Of a DNA stretch of 64,000 bases, positions 1-11,755 are shown piece by piece. The notes beneath the pieces were generated by a model. The model worked only from the letters and a program-made list of their open reading frames with translations, was not told the DNA's origin and did not search any database. Each line of letters starts with the position of its first letter. Positions within the stretch are counted from its first letter, which is position 1. A program made the translations under genes and the position numbers. Source of the DNA: Dromiciops gliroides (Eukaryota > Chordata > Mammalia > Microbiotheria > Microbiotheriidae); NCBI RefSeq assembly GCF_019393635.1, contig NC_057861.1:459228330-459292329 (forward strand). Reading direction: 5' to 3'.

Positions 1-145
1 TTTTTTTTGGGTGGGGCAATGAGGGTTAAGTGACTTGCCCAAGGTCACACAGCTAGTAAGCATCAAGTGTCTGAGGCTGGATTTGAACTCAGGTTCTCCT
101 GAATCCAGGGCTGGTGTTTTATCCACCGTACCACCCAGCTACCCC
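1..145 (-). mobile_element. tRNA-like SINE (WSINE1-like), cut by window edge
   Basis: Antisense copy: poly-T at the left, then the complement of the CORE-like segment (ggtcacacagctagtaag), the B box (gatttgaactcagg) and the 5' head ending in cccc. The tail side is cut by the start of the window. Confidence 0.9.
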
Positions 146-200
146 TCTTCACTTCACTCGTCTTTACAGCCAAATTTTAAACATTAGAACTGAACTCTTT

Positions 201-355
201 TTTTCCTTTTTCTTTTTTGGTGGGGCAATGAGGGTTAAGTGACTTGCCCAGGGTCACACAGCTAGTAAGCATCAAGTGTCTGAGACTGGATTTGAACTCA
301 GGTCCTCCTGAATCCAAGGCCAGTACTTTATCCACTGTGCCACCTAGCTGCCCCC
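201..355 (-). mobile_element. tRNA-like SINE (WSINE1-like), full length
   Basis: Antisense full-length copy. It is flanked by near-identical direct repeats reading agaactgaactcttt on the left (about 185-200) and agaattgaactcttt on the right (about 365-380), a target-site duplication typical of L1-driven insertion. Confidence 0.9.
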
Positions 356-359
356 AAAA

Positions 360-1010
360 TTAAAAGAATTGAACTCTTTCAAGAAAGAATTTAAGCAATA
401 AGCAGGAACAGAGGCCAATAGGGAGACCTAAGCACAATTGCATCTACACCTTTCCCAGACAAAAGCCCTTTGTCAGCATGCTTGAAGCTTGTGCCTGAGT
501 GGGTGAGATCAGGCTTCTGTGGCTGCCCTGCTCTGCTGGGGGAATAGAGCTTACTTCTGAGGTAGACCTTCAGTGTGGAGGGAGGGTGCTGGCAGATAGG
601 AAGTTTCTTCTCCTCCCATCGAGGAGAGCATCTGCACATACTGCATTTCCCTTCCTAACCTATTGGCTGCTAAAGATAGTCTTGGTGGCAACAGAGAATC
701 TGTCACTTTGGGATTGAGCTGAGTATCCTTTATCAGACAATGATACTATACTGATTTTAATTCAGGTGCATTTAGGTTTTCTTTTAGGAAAATTACTTGC
801 AAAATCCTTGTTTTTTTATAAGGTGGTGACCCTCAATTTGTTTCAGAATGAGGATGTTTTCATCAAGGCAAAAGACTGAAAGGCTGCATCTCTTATCTTA
901 GAATTTGCCAATGCAAAAAGAAGGGGAAAGGGGAGAAGTGTCACAAGTATAATCTGGCCTCTATCCCAGAACCAAGCAGTTATATCTCCTCCTTGGGTTC
1001 CAGGAGTACC
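360..1010. other. No recognisable gene or repeat
   Basis: Apparently single-copy DNA with short chance reading frames on both strands (for example 72 codons at 499-717 and 82 codons on the minus strand at 391-639). None resembles a known protein and none has convincing splice context. Confidence 0.5.
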
Positions 1011-1014
1011 CTAG

Positions 1015-1229
1015 AACAGCGACGTCAATCTCAAATAGAAATGGGGGTCAGTAAGGATCTCTGTGGGCTGAAAATTAACTTAGAGAACCAAACGTGTTTA
1101 TATATTTCTTATTTTATTAATGCATTAATTAATACATTAAAATTGGATAAGAACCATATTTTAATCTGCTTTGTAGTGTTGTGGGCCACATGTGGCCCAT
1201 GGATTGTATGTCTGATACTTCTGCCCTAG
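1015..1229. mobile_element. Possible hAT-type MITE
   Basis: The left end begins cagcgacgtcaatctcaaat and the right end closes with gtctgatacttctg. These are imperfect inverted ends of the kind seen on short nonautonomous hAT elements. The interior has the phrase ggccacatgtggccc, which recurs in a dispersed repeat I recall. The family assignment is tentative. Confidence 0.4.
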
Positions 1230-2090
1230 AGGATTGTACCATTTCTCTAATGCTATTGGCTCAAAGCCTTACCGGTTATGTTCTTCTTGCTGTTATATGC
1301 CAGTAGCTAGTGACTCAGTTCCATTTAACTGCTTAAAATCAATACATTTTTACAAAGGAATATTTACTCTGAAAATATAGCAGTAACAAAAGTATGACTG
1401 TTTCTTCCCATAACCTTGGAGGCACACTCTCTCATCCCACCTCTCTGGAGAGAATGAACTCAGACTTAGCTCAGTTCTTATGTAGCATTGGTTTCATGAA
1501 GTTCACATCCAAATGTGGCATGACTACCTGATGAGTCTTTGTCTCAGTTACAGCTATGTTGAATCCTGAAAGTCAATCTTTCATTCTCGGGGCATGGATT
1601 CAGTTTGTTGTAAAACCTGAAGTCTGCAAAGTCAGATGCCTCATGACCTTTAGAAACTCACAGTGCTGGAGTCTTCCAGCCTTTCACCTCAAATGAAAAA
1701 AAAAAATACAATGCTGAGTCATACAAAGAATCTGGCCATTATGTCAGCCTCAATGGCAGGGGGCCCAGGCCTCTTCCCTTATAAAATTATCTCTCACTGA
1801 ATGCTGTTAGTGAAGGAGTTAAACCGAGAGCAAAGCAACCAAAGAGATTGGTGAAATTTACTCAGACCTTTTTTGAATGACTTTGAAGCCAAAGAGCCTC
1901 CTATTCACAACATGGTTGGCTGACTAGAACCAAAATGTCTATGGATGCCACACCACTTCTTCAGGACACTTCCATTATGGTCATCAATACTCTTCCCAAA
2001 GTAGGTTCCTCAGCCTCTACCATATGGGAAATTTATATCTGCTAAGCATATTGATGTATTCTGTGCATTTATCAGTCCCCATTATAGAGG
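1230..2090. other. No recognisable gene or repeat
   Basis: Single-copy-looking DNA. Isolated AP-1-like heptamers occur (TGACTCA near 1313, TGAGTCA near 1716), but nothing else stands out and no reading frame exceeds noise. Confidence 0.45.
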
Positions 2091-2163
2091 GAAGGAAGGA
2101 AAGAAGGAAGGAAGGGCAGACAGACAGATGGACGGACGGATGGACAGAAGGAAGGAAGGAAAA
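2091..2163. repeat. GGAA/GACA/GGAC microsatellite
   Basis: Mixed tetranucleotide tract of gaagg, gacaga and gacgga units. The short frame running through it (2024-2224) is an artefact of the repeat. Confidence 0.9.
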
Positions 2164-2405
2164 AACATGGGGGAGAGGAGATAGAAATACCTCATTGAAT
2201 TTAATGCTTTTGATGATATGCTAAAGTCATATTACTAATTATCATATTTTTGATGTATAACTAAAAACAAAAGTATAGGCAATGATGTTTTATAGACATT
2301 TATATTTAAGAAACTGACTTTTAGTCCATGTGAAAGACCTTTATTGACAACAAGTGGTCCCTAAATCATGCTTACAGAATTTCTGTCAGAATGGATTGGC
2401 TTATT

Positions 2406-2506
2406 CTTTTTTTTTTTTTTATGGTGGGGCAATGGGGGTTAAGTGACTTGCCCAGGGTCACACAGCTAGTAAATGCCAAGTGTCTGAGGCCGGATTTGAA
2501 CTCTGG
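2406..2506 (-). mobile_element. tRNA-like SINE, 5'-truncated
   Basis: Antisense copy with poly-T tail, CORE-like segment and B-box complement. The match stops after gaactc, so the tRNA-like head is missing. A second SINE lies just downstream (2532-2680). Confidence 0.8.
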
Positions 2507-2531
2507 GGATGTTGGCCTCAGCCAGGAGATT

Positions 2532-2680
2532 TGTGGGTTGTTTTTCTGTTTTGATTTGTTTTGTTTTGAGGGACAATGAGGGTTAAGTGACTTGCCCAGG
2601 GTCACACAGCTAGTGTCAGGTGCTCAGGTCCTCCTGAATCCAGGGCCTGTGCTTTATCCACTTTGTCATCTAGCTGCCCC
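2532..2680 (-). mobile_element. tRNA-like SINE flanked by target duplication
   Basis: Antisense copy with a T/TTTG-rich tail. It is bounded by agccaggagattt (2519-2531) and agccaggatattt (2681-2693), a 13-bp target-site duplication with one mismatch. Confidence 0.88.
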
Positions 2681-2699
2681 AGCCAGGATATTTGAAGAG

Positions 2700-3725
2700 G
2701 AGAGGGCAAGGGCTGGCTGGGGATAGGAATTTTACAATGATGCCTCTATGATGAGTGTAGGGTTCTAATTGCCTTGAGGGACCCAGACCCAGTTCAGAAG
2801 GGGAGAGGGAGAGGGGAGGTGTGGAATGAAAATGCATTATAGGAGACAAGGGATAAGCCTCTCAACTGGCTATCATTAAAGATGGTGGGAATTCAACCAA
2901 TCTTCTCACCATATGACTGACTAATTACATCCCCCTTGGGATCAGGGCACACCAGCTACAACAGCCTTTTCTGTCTACAGGATCACCCTGACCCTGACAT
3001 TTATTAGGGTCCCTTATCCGCTGTAGCTATGAATGGGGTAGAGAAAAAGTCTGAAAAGTTCTCTAATTTTTTTTCTTCTGATTCCTCATATCATCCCTTT
3101 TATAGTTTAGCTAATCCTAAATCACAATCCAATTAATTCTGTATTTCAGAGGCCCAACCAGGAGGAAACTTGGAGTCCGGGTGGAATGATTCTGTGGGAG
3201 GAATAATTTGACTTTATTACAGCATGGGTACCGCCCCCCACCCCAGCCCCACTCCCCTTCAGAACAAACAACCCACAAACATTTCTCCCTTTCATTTTAA
3301 TTCCAGGCCATTGCAGTAATCTACATTCTCCAGTAGGTGGTAGCCATGTTCTGCTATAGAAGGCACAGGCCCCCTCTTTGCAGGAATTGCAAGAGTTACC
3401 TAGCAGGAGGTTGGTGTGAGCACCCAAAGGCTGCCACTGCCAAACATGGATGATGACATACATTGTTGATGACGATAACATCTGATGACACTGTGTAGGT
3501 CGAAAACAAAGTGCTTATGTATGTCTAGCTAAAGTTCACATCACCCAGTTCCCTGGGTTTTATAGGCACAATGAGCTCATGTTGAATTCATTTCAGGACC
3601 TTACCATGACTCAGGTTCACTTTCTTTAAATCCAGGCCAACATTACACTTCCCCTCACCTTGAGATAGTATTGATATATTATACCACTATGTTATTAATG
3701 AATTAAAAGAATCCAACTCTTTAAA
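2700..3725. other. No recognisable gene or repeat
   Basis: Single-copy-looking DNA. A 111-codon minus-strand frame (3146-3481) has no recognisable domain, signal peptide or homologue and is probably chance. Confidence 0.45.
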
Positions 3726-3730
3726 CTTTT

Positions 3731-3874
3731 TTTGTGTGTGGGGGGCAATGGGAGTTACGTGACTTGCCCAGGGTCACACAGCTAGTAAGTGTCAAGTACT
3801 GAGGCCGAATTTGAACTCAGGTACTCCTGAATCCAGGGGCCGGTGCTTTATCCACTGTGCCACCTAGCTGCCCC
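3731..3874 (-). mobile_element. tRNA-like SINE (WSINE1-like)
   Basis: Antisense copy ending in the tRNA-like head. Flanks ctctttaaacttttt and ctcttttaaacttttt form a target duplication. Confidence 0.88.
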
Positions 3875-4312
3875 TCTTTTAAACTTTTTAAAATGAATTT
3901 AACAATTCCAACCAGAATTTTCCATTTGCAATTTTAGATCCTGAGTTTTACAAATGGGTAGCCAAATATTCCTGGGAAACTTTGAAAATATTGGCTTGGT
4001 GGAAGTCCAGAGGGATTACATGTAGGAGGAAAGTTTGATGACCCGAGACAACAAAAAGAGAGAGGGGGTGTGGGAGTGAGCAATGCAGGTGACTGGGTGT
4101 GGGAGTGAGTTGCTGAGATATGTCCTGGGTTGTTTTTTTGCACCTGGGAGGAATGAATGGATTGGAGGTGACCTTATCATAAGAATTAAGGGGGAATTTT
4201 GAAACTGGGGAGAAGAGATTGTAAGGCAGTGACAATTAAGGAGTTCGGGGGATCTAAGTAGATTTGTGAGAGCTTGGATTTACATCTGCCAAAGAATGCA
4301 GAAGGAAAAAAA
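3875..4312. other. No recognisable gene or repeat
   Basis: Purine-rich single-copy-looking DNA. Two overlapping minus-strand frames of 69 and 95 codons (3934-4235) are low-complexity and unconvincing as proteins. Confidence 0.4.
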
Positions 4313-4535
4313 TAGTTAGCATTTATATGACCCTAAGATTTGTGAAGGACTTTTACAAAGATCATCTCATTTTAGCCTCCCAACAAACCAGGAAGGTAGC
4401 TATTATTATGCTTATTTTTCTGATAAGGAAACTGAGGTATTGCTTAAGTGATGTGTCCCGGATCACTCAGCTAGGGAGGGTCTGAGTCAGTATTCGAGTT
4501 TAGATCTTTCTGACTTCAAGGTATGGGCTCCATCT
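4313..4535 (-). mobile_element. MIR-type SINE fossil
   Basis: Diverged match to MIR in antisense: start gttagcatttatatgac, middle gataaggaaactgaggtat, then the tRNA-side complement ending near gggctccatc. Confidence 0.75.
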
Positions 4536-4555
4536 AAGGAAGGCCAGAGAAATAT

Positions 4556-4714
4556 ATATAATTTATTTATATTTATATATTTGATGGGGCAATGAGGGTT
4601 AAGTAACTTCCCCAGGGTCACACAGTTAGTGTCAAGTGTCTGAGGTCGGATTTGAACTCAGGTCCCCCTGAATTCAGGGCTGGTGTTTTATCCATTGCAC
4701 CACCGAGCTGTCTC
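4556..4714 (-). mobile_element. tRNA-like SINE inserted beside MIR
   Basis: Antisense copy with an AT-rich tail. The exact flanking repeat aggccagagaaatat occurs at 4541-4555 and again from 4715. Confidence 0.9.
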
Positions 4715-4734
4715 AGGCCAGAGAAATATTGACA

Positions 4735-5394
4735 CATGCATAGAGGAAACAGAATTCAGAGATGGCAAGTTCTTTACTATGTCAGAGGTCACTTGCCTGG
4801 GGGGCAGTTCCAATGCCTGTGGCTATAAGAAGTGATTCTTTATACTCTTCATTCTTGTTCCCTGACAGCTTTCCTACTGTTTTTGACCCCTGACCCCTCC
4901 TTCATTCATTTCTTTCTCAAAGGAGAAATACTTCCCAGAAACCCATCTCTGGCCCCTTAGTTCTAGCTTTGACTGCCTTGTCACTTTTGAATCCCTTTCC
5001 TATGCCTGGTGAGAACTCTGTTGCCCACCAAAAATCACTTGATATTATACCAGGGAGGCTAAAGTGTCAGAATGTTGAGGAGCTTTTGTTTCCTTTGTTT
5101 ATTTGGCTTTTAACTGAGATTTCAGGAAAAGCAGCAAAACAGGCCCATCTTTTTTTCCCCTCTGAAGTTAGATCCCTTTTTTCTGCTCCAGGAGCTAAAG
5201 GCCACCTGCCTGCTCTAGAACCTCAAAGCCATTCATTCACCTAGTCTCCTTCCTCTATTGAATTAAGAGAGCTTATAGCTGAGGCCACTCTGAAACCCAA
5301 ACTTTGAAAGCCTAAAGATCTCAGACATTTAAAATTGCCCTAGACTGGGAAGTTTATTATGTAAGCACAACATTATAGGCACAGTGTTGGAGAT
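4735..5394. other. No recognisable gene or repeat
   Basis: Single-copy-looking DNA. The 91-codon frame at 4969-5244 (+) shows no domain, and no splice sites frame it convincingly. Confidence 0.4.
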
Positions 5395-5635
5395 AAGACC
5401 TTTATTACAGAAATGTGCAGCAAATGTTTTTTCCCCCAATTAACTACTTCCCTTGTAATTGATATGGGGTGCTCTGAACCCCAAGACATAATTTTGACTG
5501 TATTGGTTTTGTTTGAGCAAAAACTTTTCAATTTTATGTAATCAAAATAATATCCTAATGTTTTGTCCTGTGATCATCTCTATCAGTTCCTAAACTGTTT
5601 TGTAGTTAACTACTTTGTATTTATTTTCTTTATAC
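5395..5635 (-). mobile_element. L1 ORF2 C-terminal fragment, antisense
   Basis: Antisense of the L1 ORF2 stretch that reads like KIF...SDKGLIS in better-kept copies. It parallels 6545-6680 of the next element: gacctttattacagaaa, then gttttgtttgagcaaaa and tttatgtaatca. It is more diverged, so older. Confidence 0.65.
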
Positions 5636-5639
5636 TTAT

Positions 5640-5763
5640 TAAGAGAGAAGCGGAATTGCAGAGAGGATTGAACTGGCCAAGAAGACCTGGGTTCAAATTC
5701 CACCTCTGACACAACTGACTGTGTGACCCTGGGCAAGTCACAAAAGTTCTTAGTACTCTAGGC
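5640..5763 (+). mobile_element. MIR-type SINE fragment
   Basis: Contains gggttcaaattcc (B box) followed by tgtgtgaccctgggcaagtc. Both ends are eroded. Confidence 0.6.
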
Positions 5764-5945
5764 CAGAGGTTCTCAAAATATGGTCTGGGGATGCCTGACT
5801 ATTCCTCAGACCCTTTCAGGGAGGCTAAAACTCCTTTGGTCAAATAAGTGAAAACAATTTTTATAATAATGCTAAAATGTTTTAATCTACAATACAGCAA
5901 ATATCTATAAGTCAAGTTCTTGGTGGGGGGTTCTCAATTTTTAAA
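5764..5945 (+). mobile_element. hAT-type MITE fragment
   Basis: Begins with ccagaggttctcaaaatatg and continues with ggtctgggga and ataataatgctaa. The same family occurs at 57266-57498. Confidence 0.55.
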
Positions 5946-7076
5946 TGAATAAAGGATAAAAGAAGTCATGTGAAACACATTTCTGCATTAGCCATGTTCC
6001 AGAGGAAGAAAGAAAAGAAATGAGAAAATGAGAAAAAGAAAGAGAAAAATATATATATACTATATATACTTCAAACTGTACTTTGAATACATCAGTTCTT
6101 TATCTGGAGATGGATAGCATTTTTGATCATGAGTGCTTTGGAATTGTGATGGATAATTGTATTGATCAGAATTACTAAGTCTTTCATGGTTGATTATCTT
6201 TACAATATTACTGTTACTTTTCAAATTGTTCTAGTTCTGCTCACCTCTCTCTGCATCAGTTCATATAAATCTTCCCAGATTTTTTCTGAAACCATCCCCT
6301 TTATCATTTCTTATGGCACAAAAGTATTTTATCACATTCATATACTATAATTTGTTCAATCATTTCCAACTGATGGGCAGCCCCTCAGTTTCTAATTCTA
6401 CCTAAGAGTCATTTAAATGTAAATTCTTCTAACTATTAGTGATTTAGAGCATTTTTTTCACATGATTATTAGTTGCTTTTATTTCTTTCTATCCCTTGAC
6501 CATTTATCAATCAGTCTTATAAATTTGGCTCAGTTCCCTGTATATTTCTGAAATTAGACCTTTATCAGAGAAACTTGTTGCAAAGATTTTCCCTCTTGTT
6601 CCCTGCTTTTCTTCCAATTTTGGCTGCATTGTTTTTGTTTGTGCAAAACCTTTTAATTTCATGTAATCAGAATTATCCAATTTACTTCCAGTGAACCTCT
6701 CTGTCTCTTTTTGGTCATGACCTCTTCCCCTTGCCATAGACCTGACAGGTAATTTTTCCTATGCTCCACTAATTTGCTTATGATATAAACCTTAATGTCT
6801 AAATCATGTACCTATTTGGAGCTTATCTTGGTAAACCATGTGAGATATTGGTCTCTGCCTAATTTCTCCCACACTACTTTCCAATTTTCCTAGCAGTCTT
6901 TGTCAAATAGTGAGTTTTTGCCCTAATACCTGGGATCTTTGGGTTTTTCAAACCCAAAGGTTAATGTGACATTATTTACTTTCCAATTCAGTTTGAATAC
7001 TTTCTTCAAAAGTGCTTGATTGACTACCATTTTTATTTGACATTTCTGCTTTTCTGTAATTAATATTATGTTTTTT

Positions 7077-7230
7077 GGGGCAGCTAGATGGCACAGTGGA
7101 TAGAGCACCGGCCCTGGAGTCAGGAGTACCTGAGTTCAAATCCGGCCTCAGACACTTAACACTTACTAGCTGTGTGACCGTGGGCAAGTCACTTAACCCC
7201 AATTGCCTCACTAAAAAAAAAAAATTTTTA
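7077..7230 (+). mobile_element. tRNA-like SINE (WSINE1-like), full length
   Basis: Sense copy inside the L1: gggg head, A box tggcacagtgg, B box gttcaaatccg, CORE-like segment, A-tail. The 12-bp duplication attatgtttttt lies at 7065-7076 and 7231-7242. Confidence 0.93.
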
Positions 7231-7408
7231 ATTATGTTTTTTATGTCTTGGCACATTGTCAGTTTTCATAATGGTGCTATGCCGACCTGAAAAATTCCTA
7301 TGCTTCTTTCTAATTCCATTAAACAATCTCCAAAGAGCTATCATATCTAACTTTTCTAAATTCTATTAATTTTCTTAAGCTCTTTCTTATTTATTTATTT
7401 TTATTAAT

Positions 7409-7510
7409 TTTTTTTGTAGGGCAATGAGGGTTAAGTGACTTGCCCAGGGTCACACAGCTAGTGTGAATTCAGGGCCAGTGCTTTATCCATGCCTCCACCT
7501 AGCTGCCCCC
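7409..7510 (-). mobile_element. tRNA-like SINE, internally deleted
   Basis: Antisense copy missing the B-box region: the sequence passes from cacagctagtgtgaattc straight to agggccagtg. The tcttatttattt repeat flanks it on both sides. Confidence 0.85.
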
Positions 7511-7749
7511 ATCTTATTTATTTTTAATTAAATTTTTGTAGGTATGTAATAATTTTGGTATGTATTTTCCCTATAATTTGATGAACTTTTCCCTTTAAAT
7601 ACTTGGAAGCTATGCCACTGAATGTATAAATGTCAAGAATGCCTATTATTTCATTGTCCATGGTATCTTTAAACATAATGTTGTTTTTCTATTTATTTTT
7701 ACTTTATCTATTTTTACTATTGCATTATCTGGAATTAAAAAAAAATCTA

Positions 7750-7905
7750 GGGGCAGCTAGGTGGTACAGTGGTTAAAGCTCTGGCCCTGCATTCAGGAGG
7801 ACCTGGGTTCAAATCCAATCTCAGACGCTTGACACTTACTAGCTGTGTGACCCTGGGCAAGTCACTTAACCCGCATTGCCCTGCAAAAATTCAAACAAAC
7901 AAACA
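7750..7905 (+). mobile_element. tRNA-like SINE (WSINE1-like)
   Basis: Sense full-length copy inside the L1. Its tail is (CAAA)n rather than pure A. The flanking repeat aaaaaaatct is seen on both sides. Confidence 0.92.
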
Positions 7906-9604
7906 AAAAAATCTACCCCTGCTCTTTTGATTTCCCAAAGCACAACACATTTTGTTCCAGTCTTTCATTTTAGCGCTTTTTATTTCAAGTGTAATTCCGT
8001 AAGCAACATACTGATGGATTCTGCTTTCTAATTAGGTCTGCTATCCTCTACTATTTTATGAGCTAATCCATTCATCTACATTCTAGCTATCATAGGTAAT
8101 TGTGCATTTCTCTCCATCATATCCTCAATACTTTTTTTTCTCTTTTTGTCTCCTACAAATCTCTTTATCAAAAAGTAGGGAAAGAGAAGGAATTTGATTA
8201 ACATTAATGATCTATAACTGCAGAGATCTAATTCTACTCTCCTGTCCCTCCTCTCTCTCTCTTGCCTAGACCCTAATCATAGGTTCTTATGTTGTCTTTG
8301 TTCCTTTTAAATTCTCCCTTTATGATCCACACTTCAAAGTTGAAGTTTGTTTTCCTTCTATTTATTCCTATACTTTACCCCTCCCTTGATCCATTCATAC
8401 TTGATTGTTATCCTTATTTCTTTTTTCTCTTTCATGGCTAACCCCTTGAAGAGAGCTGTGTTCATTTGGTGCCTACTTTTCCTCTCAGTTCAGATAAGAT
8501 TGAAGTTCATTTGATAACTGTTTCCCCCACCTCTTTCTCTATTTTTGTATACTCTTCTAGTGTTCCCCGGTTATGAGAAATAGTAAGTTCCAGCCCTTCT
8601 CATTGATTTCTTCCCTACTATATTATTCTTCCTCCTTCCTTTTTCATTCCTCTCTCAAAATCATCAGAACAGAATAAAATGGCCCCTTGTCTTTGTTTCT
8701 TTTGTTTAATTCCTATTGTGACCCTTGAAGTCATTAGGATTATTTAGTAAATAAATTTTTTGCTTCTTCCTCCCTATTCAATTTGAATGATTCATCATAA
8801 TTTAGCACCTTCTAATTACTCAAACCTTTCTAGGTTTCTTTTGACTCCTGTATTTGCATTTTGAAATGTCTACTGTGGTCTAGTGTTTTCATCAAGAGTA
8901 CCTGAAAGTACCATATTCTTTTAAAGATCTATTTTTCACTCATGTAGGAGTATATTCCACCTTAAGTTATAATTGACCATAAGCCTTTATATTTTGCCTT
9001 TTAGGATATCATATTCCAAGATTTTTTTCTTCTTAATAACTGTAGCTTCCAGGTCTTGTGTGATTGTAATAGTATTTATTACTTGAACTCTTTCCCCTCT
9101 GACTCTTTGCATTTTTTTTCTTTCACCTGGAAGTTTTTAGCTTTGGCCATATTTTGGGGGGTTTTCAATTTTTTTTCCCTGGAGGTTACTGATAGATCCT
9201 TTCTTGAAATTTGGTATTTGCCAAACCACCCTGCCCCCCCACCCCCCAAAAAAAGCAATTCGGTATTTATACTTCTTTTTTGGGTTGTGGGGAAATGTCA
9301 AGATGAATAATAAATTATCTTTCCATGACCTTTTTTTTTAGGTTAATTGTTTCTGATAGTAGATACCTTACATTTTCTTATTTTTTCCTTAATCTTTTGA
9401 GTTTGTTCTAATATTTCTTGTTGCCTCATCAAGTCATTGAGTTCTCTTTCCTCCATTTTAATTTTCAGAGAGTTTTCTACTGTGGTAAAATTTCCTACCT
9501 TTTGTTATAAACTATTTATTTTCCTTATAATTCTTTCCTCCTAAATTTTAATTTCATTTCTTCTACATAGTCTTATATTATGGCTAAACCAATCCCCTCC
9601 CCTA

Positions 9605-9619
9605 ACCCCCCCCCCCCCC
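9605..9619. repeat. Poly-C tract in antisense L1
   Basis: A near-pure cytosine run in the L1 5' half. A shorter C-rich run lies at 9232-9250. Confidence 0.8.
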
Positions 9620-10410
9620 AGGCTCTAACTGTAGTTGTTATGGGCTTATTCTCTTTTTCTTGGTTTATCTCTTCAGAATCACTTGATTCTTATTTCTTCA
9701 TAAAGTTTGGTGTTTCCTAATTACTTATATCTATAGCCTCAGTTCCTTATTTGGGATTTTTGGATGGAGTTTACCCCTTTTCAAAAATCTTGATGGGATA
9801 ATAAGGTTTAATTTGTTTATAATACCTACTTCCTCGATTCCTGACACTTGCTTTCACCTCCCCTGGTATATCTATGTTCAGAGTACTGACAGATTTTAGT
9901 GTCCCTGGTCTGCTTTCTTGTCCCCCTTCAGTGTTCCTGATTGGGTTCCTGGCCCCAGAACTCCCTGTTTGGAATGCTAAATCTTCCATCCCTCCCAGAA
10001 ATGCTCAGTTGGGGTGCTACCATGAACTTCTCACTCTTCAGGAGTTTCCCCTATAATACTGTAAACTTCCATCCCCCTGTACCTTCCCTGGTTAGGGAAC
10101 TGTGGAGGTCTTCCTCCCTTAAAATTTGAGTCAGTCTGATTTACCTGTGTTCTCGATAACTTTTCTGGTAAGAACCCCTACTTCCAGCACCTGCAGCTTC
10201 TGGCTGTCTTTTTGTATAGACATGGGCTGATTGGAGGAGTTAACTGGATCTTTTTCTTGGGATTCCTTGGTCATTGTTTAACATAGTTTATACCATGTGA
10301 GTTGTTACTGACCTTAAGGAGGACACTGCTTTAGGTTCCTCAGAAAGAGCCCTGGGCTCTTCTGTAACCTTTCACGTGACCATTTTAACTGAATTTGTAC
10401 TTTATACTTT

Positions 10411-10426
10411 CTTTTTTCTTTTCTTT

Positions 10427-10502
<76 letters not shown>

Positions 10503-10642
10503 TTTTTGCAGGGCAATGAGGGTTAAGTGACTTGTCCAGGGTCACACAGCTAGTAGGTGTCAAGTGTCTGAGATGAGATTTGAACTCAGGTCCTTCTGAA
10601 TCCAGGGCTGGTGCTTTATCCACTGTGCCACCTAGCTGCCCC
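10411..10642 (-). mobile_element. tRNA-like SINE with expanded (TTTC)n tail
   Basis: Antisense SINE (10503-10642) whose A-rich tail has grown into about 90 bp of TTTC repeats (GAAA on the element strand). Flanks gtactttatacttt (10397-10410) and gtacttcatacttt (from 10644) are the target duplication, so the microsatellite arose from the SINE tail. Confidence 0.9.
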
Positions 10643-10672
10643 AGTACTTCATACTTTAAAAAGAACTCTTGG

Positions 10673-10803
10673 AGCAGCTAGGTGGCACAGTGGATAGAGC
10701 ACTGACCTTGAAGTCATGAAAACCTGAGTTCAAATCCAGCCTTAGATAGTTACTAGCTGTATGACTCTGGGCAAGTCACTTAACCCTTATTGCCTCCAAA
10801 ACC
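10673..10803 (+). mobile_element. tRNA-like SINE, diverged
   Basis: Sense copy with A box tggcacagtgg, B box gttcaaatcc and CORE-like segment. It is shortened after ccttagata and has a poor A-tail, so older than its neighbours. Confidence 0.8.
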
Positions 10804-10837
10804 AAGAGACACTTTTATGTCCATTATCTATAAGACT

Positions 10838-11005
10838 AAAGGTCAGTGGCTAGAAGGCCAGGTCTTGGTGTCAGGAAGATTTGGATTCAAGTCTCATCTC
10901 TTCAACATGTGTGACTTGTGTGACCATAGACACGTTCCTTCACCTCTCATTGTCCTCAGGCAACTCCCTAAGACTTTAAAGTATAGAAAAGTTGCTGATC
11001 TACAC
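10838..11005 (+). mobile_element. MIR-type SINE fossil
   Basis: Diverged sense match: ggtgtcaggaagatttgg, ggattcaagtc (B-box-like), then a weak CORE segment. A 73-codon frame at 10790-11011 is a by-product. Confidence 0.5.
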
Positions 11006-11360
11006 AGATAGAGAGACTTTTCACAGCAGGAGTTCTTTACTGTACATTAAAAAAAACAAATCACAGATCCAGACCTGCTCCTCCTTACCCCCACCTTCCT
11101 GAATCTGTAAATTTGGAATGAACTGCCTCAGGGAAAAGCTATCTCCAGCTTGGTTACCATGTCAGGCTTTATCTTGGGAGGGAAACAAACCTAGTACTTA
11201 AATAGGTGAGAAATTGTGTTAATCTAGTTTTATCCAAGTGTTATATGGTGGTATGATTTTAAAAACAGATTTAAATTTATTTTCATAGAAACCTTTTTCC
11301 CCCTGAAATTATTTTTGGAAAAAGAAAATGAGAGAAGTTTCAGAACCTTCTAAAATAAAT

Positions 11361-11612
11361 TGTTGTTGTTGTTGAGGCCTGTTTGACTCTCTATGACCCC
11401 ATTTTGGGGTTTTGTTGGCAAAGATACTTGAGTGGTTTGCCATTTCCTTTTCTAGTTCATTTTACAGATGAGGAACTGAAGCAAACAGGGTTGAGTGACT
11501 TGTTCAGGGTCACACAGCTAGTAGGTGTCTGAGGCCAGATTTGACCTCAGGAACATAAGTCTTCCTGTTTCCAAGCCCAGTGCTCTATTCACTGCCACCT
11601 AACTACCCACTA
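11361..11612 (-). mobile_element. RTE-tailed tRNA SINE (MAR1-like)
   Basis: Antisense: the left end is the complement of the CAA-rich tail (ttgttgttgttgttgaggc), then the complement of the BovB/RTE-like 3' segment (ctctatgaccccattttg), then the CORE and tRNA head. Confidence 0.82.
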
Positions 11613-11755
11613 AAATAAATGACAATAATGAAATTACAGATTGGGATTTAAAAAAAAGACATTACAGAATACAACATTCTGGTATACATGAAGAAAACAA
11701 ATTCTTTAAATTAAAAAAAAAGGAAATTGTGAAAAGAAAAAAGTGGTAGATGAAT

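Larger units (their letters stand above)
5995..10395 (-). mobile_element. L1 LINE, antisense, RT core missing, SINE-riddled
   Basis: The left end carries the antisense 3' end of ORF2. The minus frame at 6507-6737 has the L1 signature SDKGLISEIYRELSQIYK, and 6120-6400 is the antisense of the last ORF2 codons and 3' UTR. From about 7250 the sequence jumps to antisense endonuclease (tgctctttgat, then gcaacatactgatggattct, which pairs with the equivalent of 43990-44060). It then runs through the 5' half (8100-10390) to a coiled-coil-like and 5' leader region. About 2 kb of reverse-transcriptase core is absent. Three SINEs interrupt the body, at 7077-7230, 7409-7510 and 7750-7905. Many stops make it non-functional. 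Confidence 0.8.

Noticed and set aside
3146-3481. 111-codon minus-strand frame as a possible small gene
   Set aside because: No signal peptide, domain or conserved pattern, and glycine-rich translation of C-rich DNA; judged chance.
7075-7290. Recurring open frames starting near MGQLDGTVDRAPALES and similar
   Set aside because: Each is a translation of the tRNA-like SINE. The same peptide pattern appears at more than twenty sites and is not a protein family.
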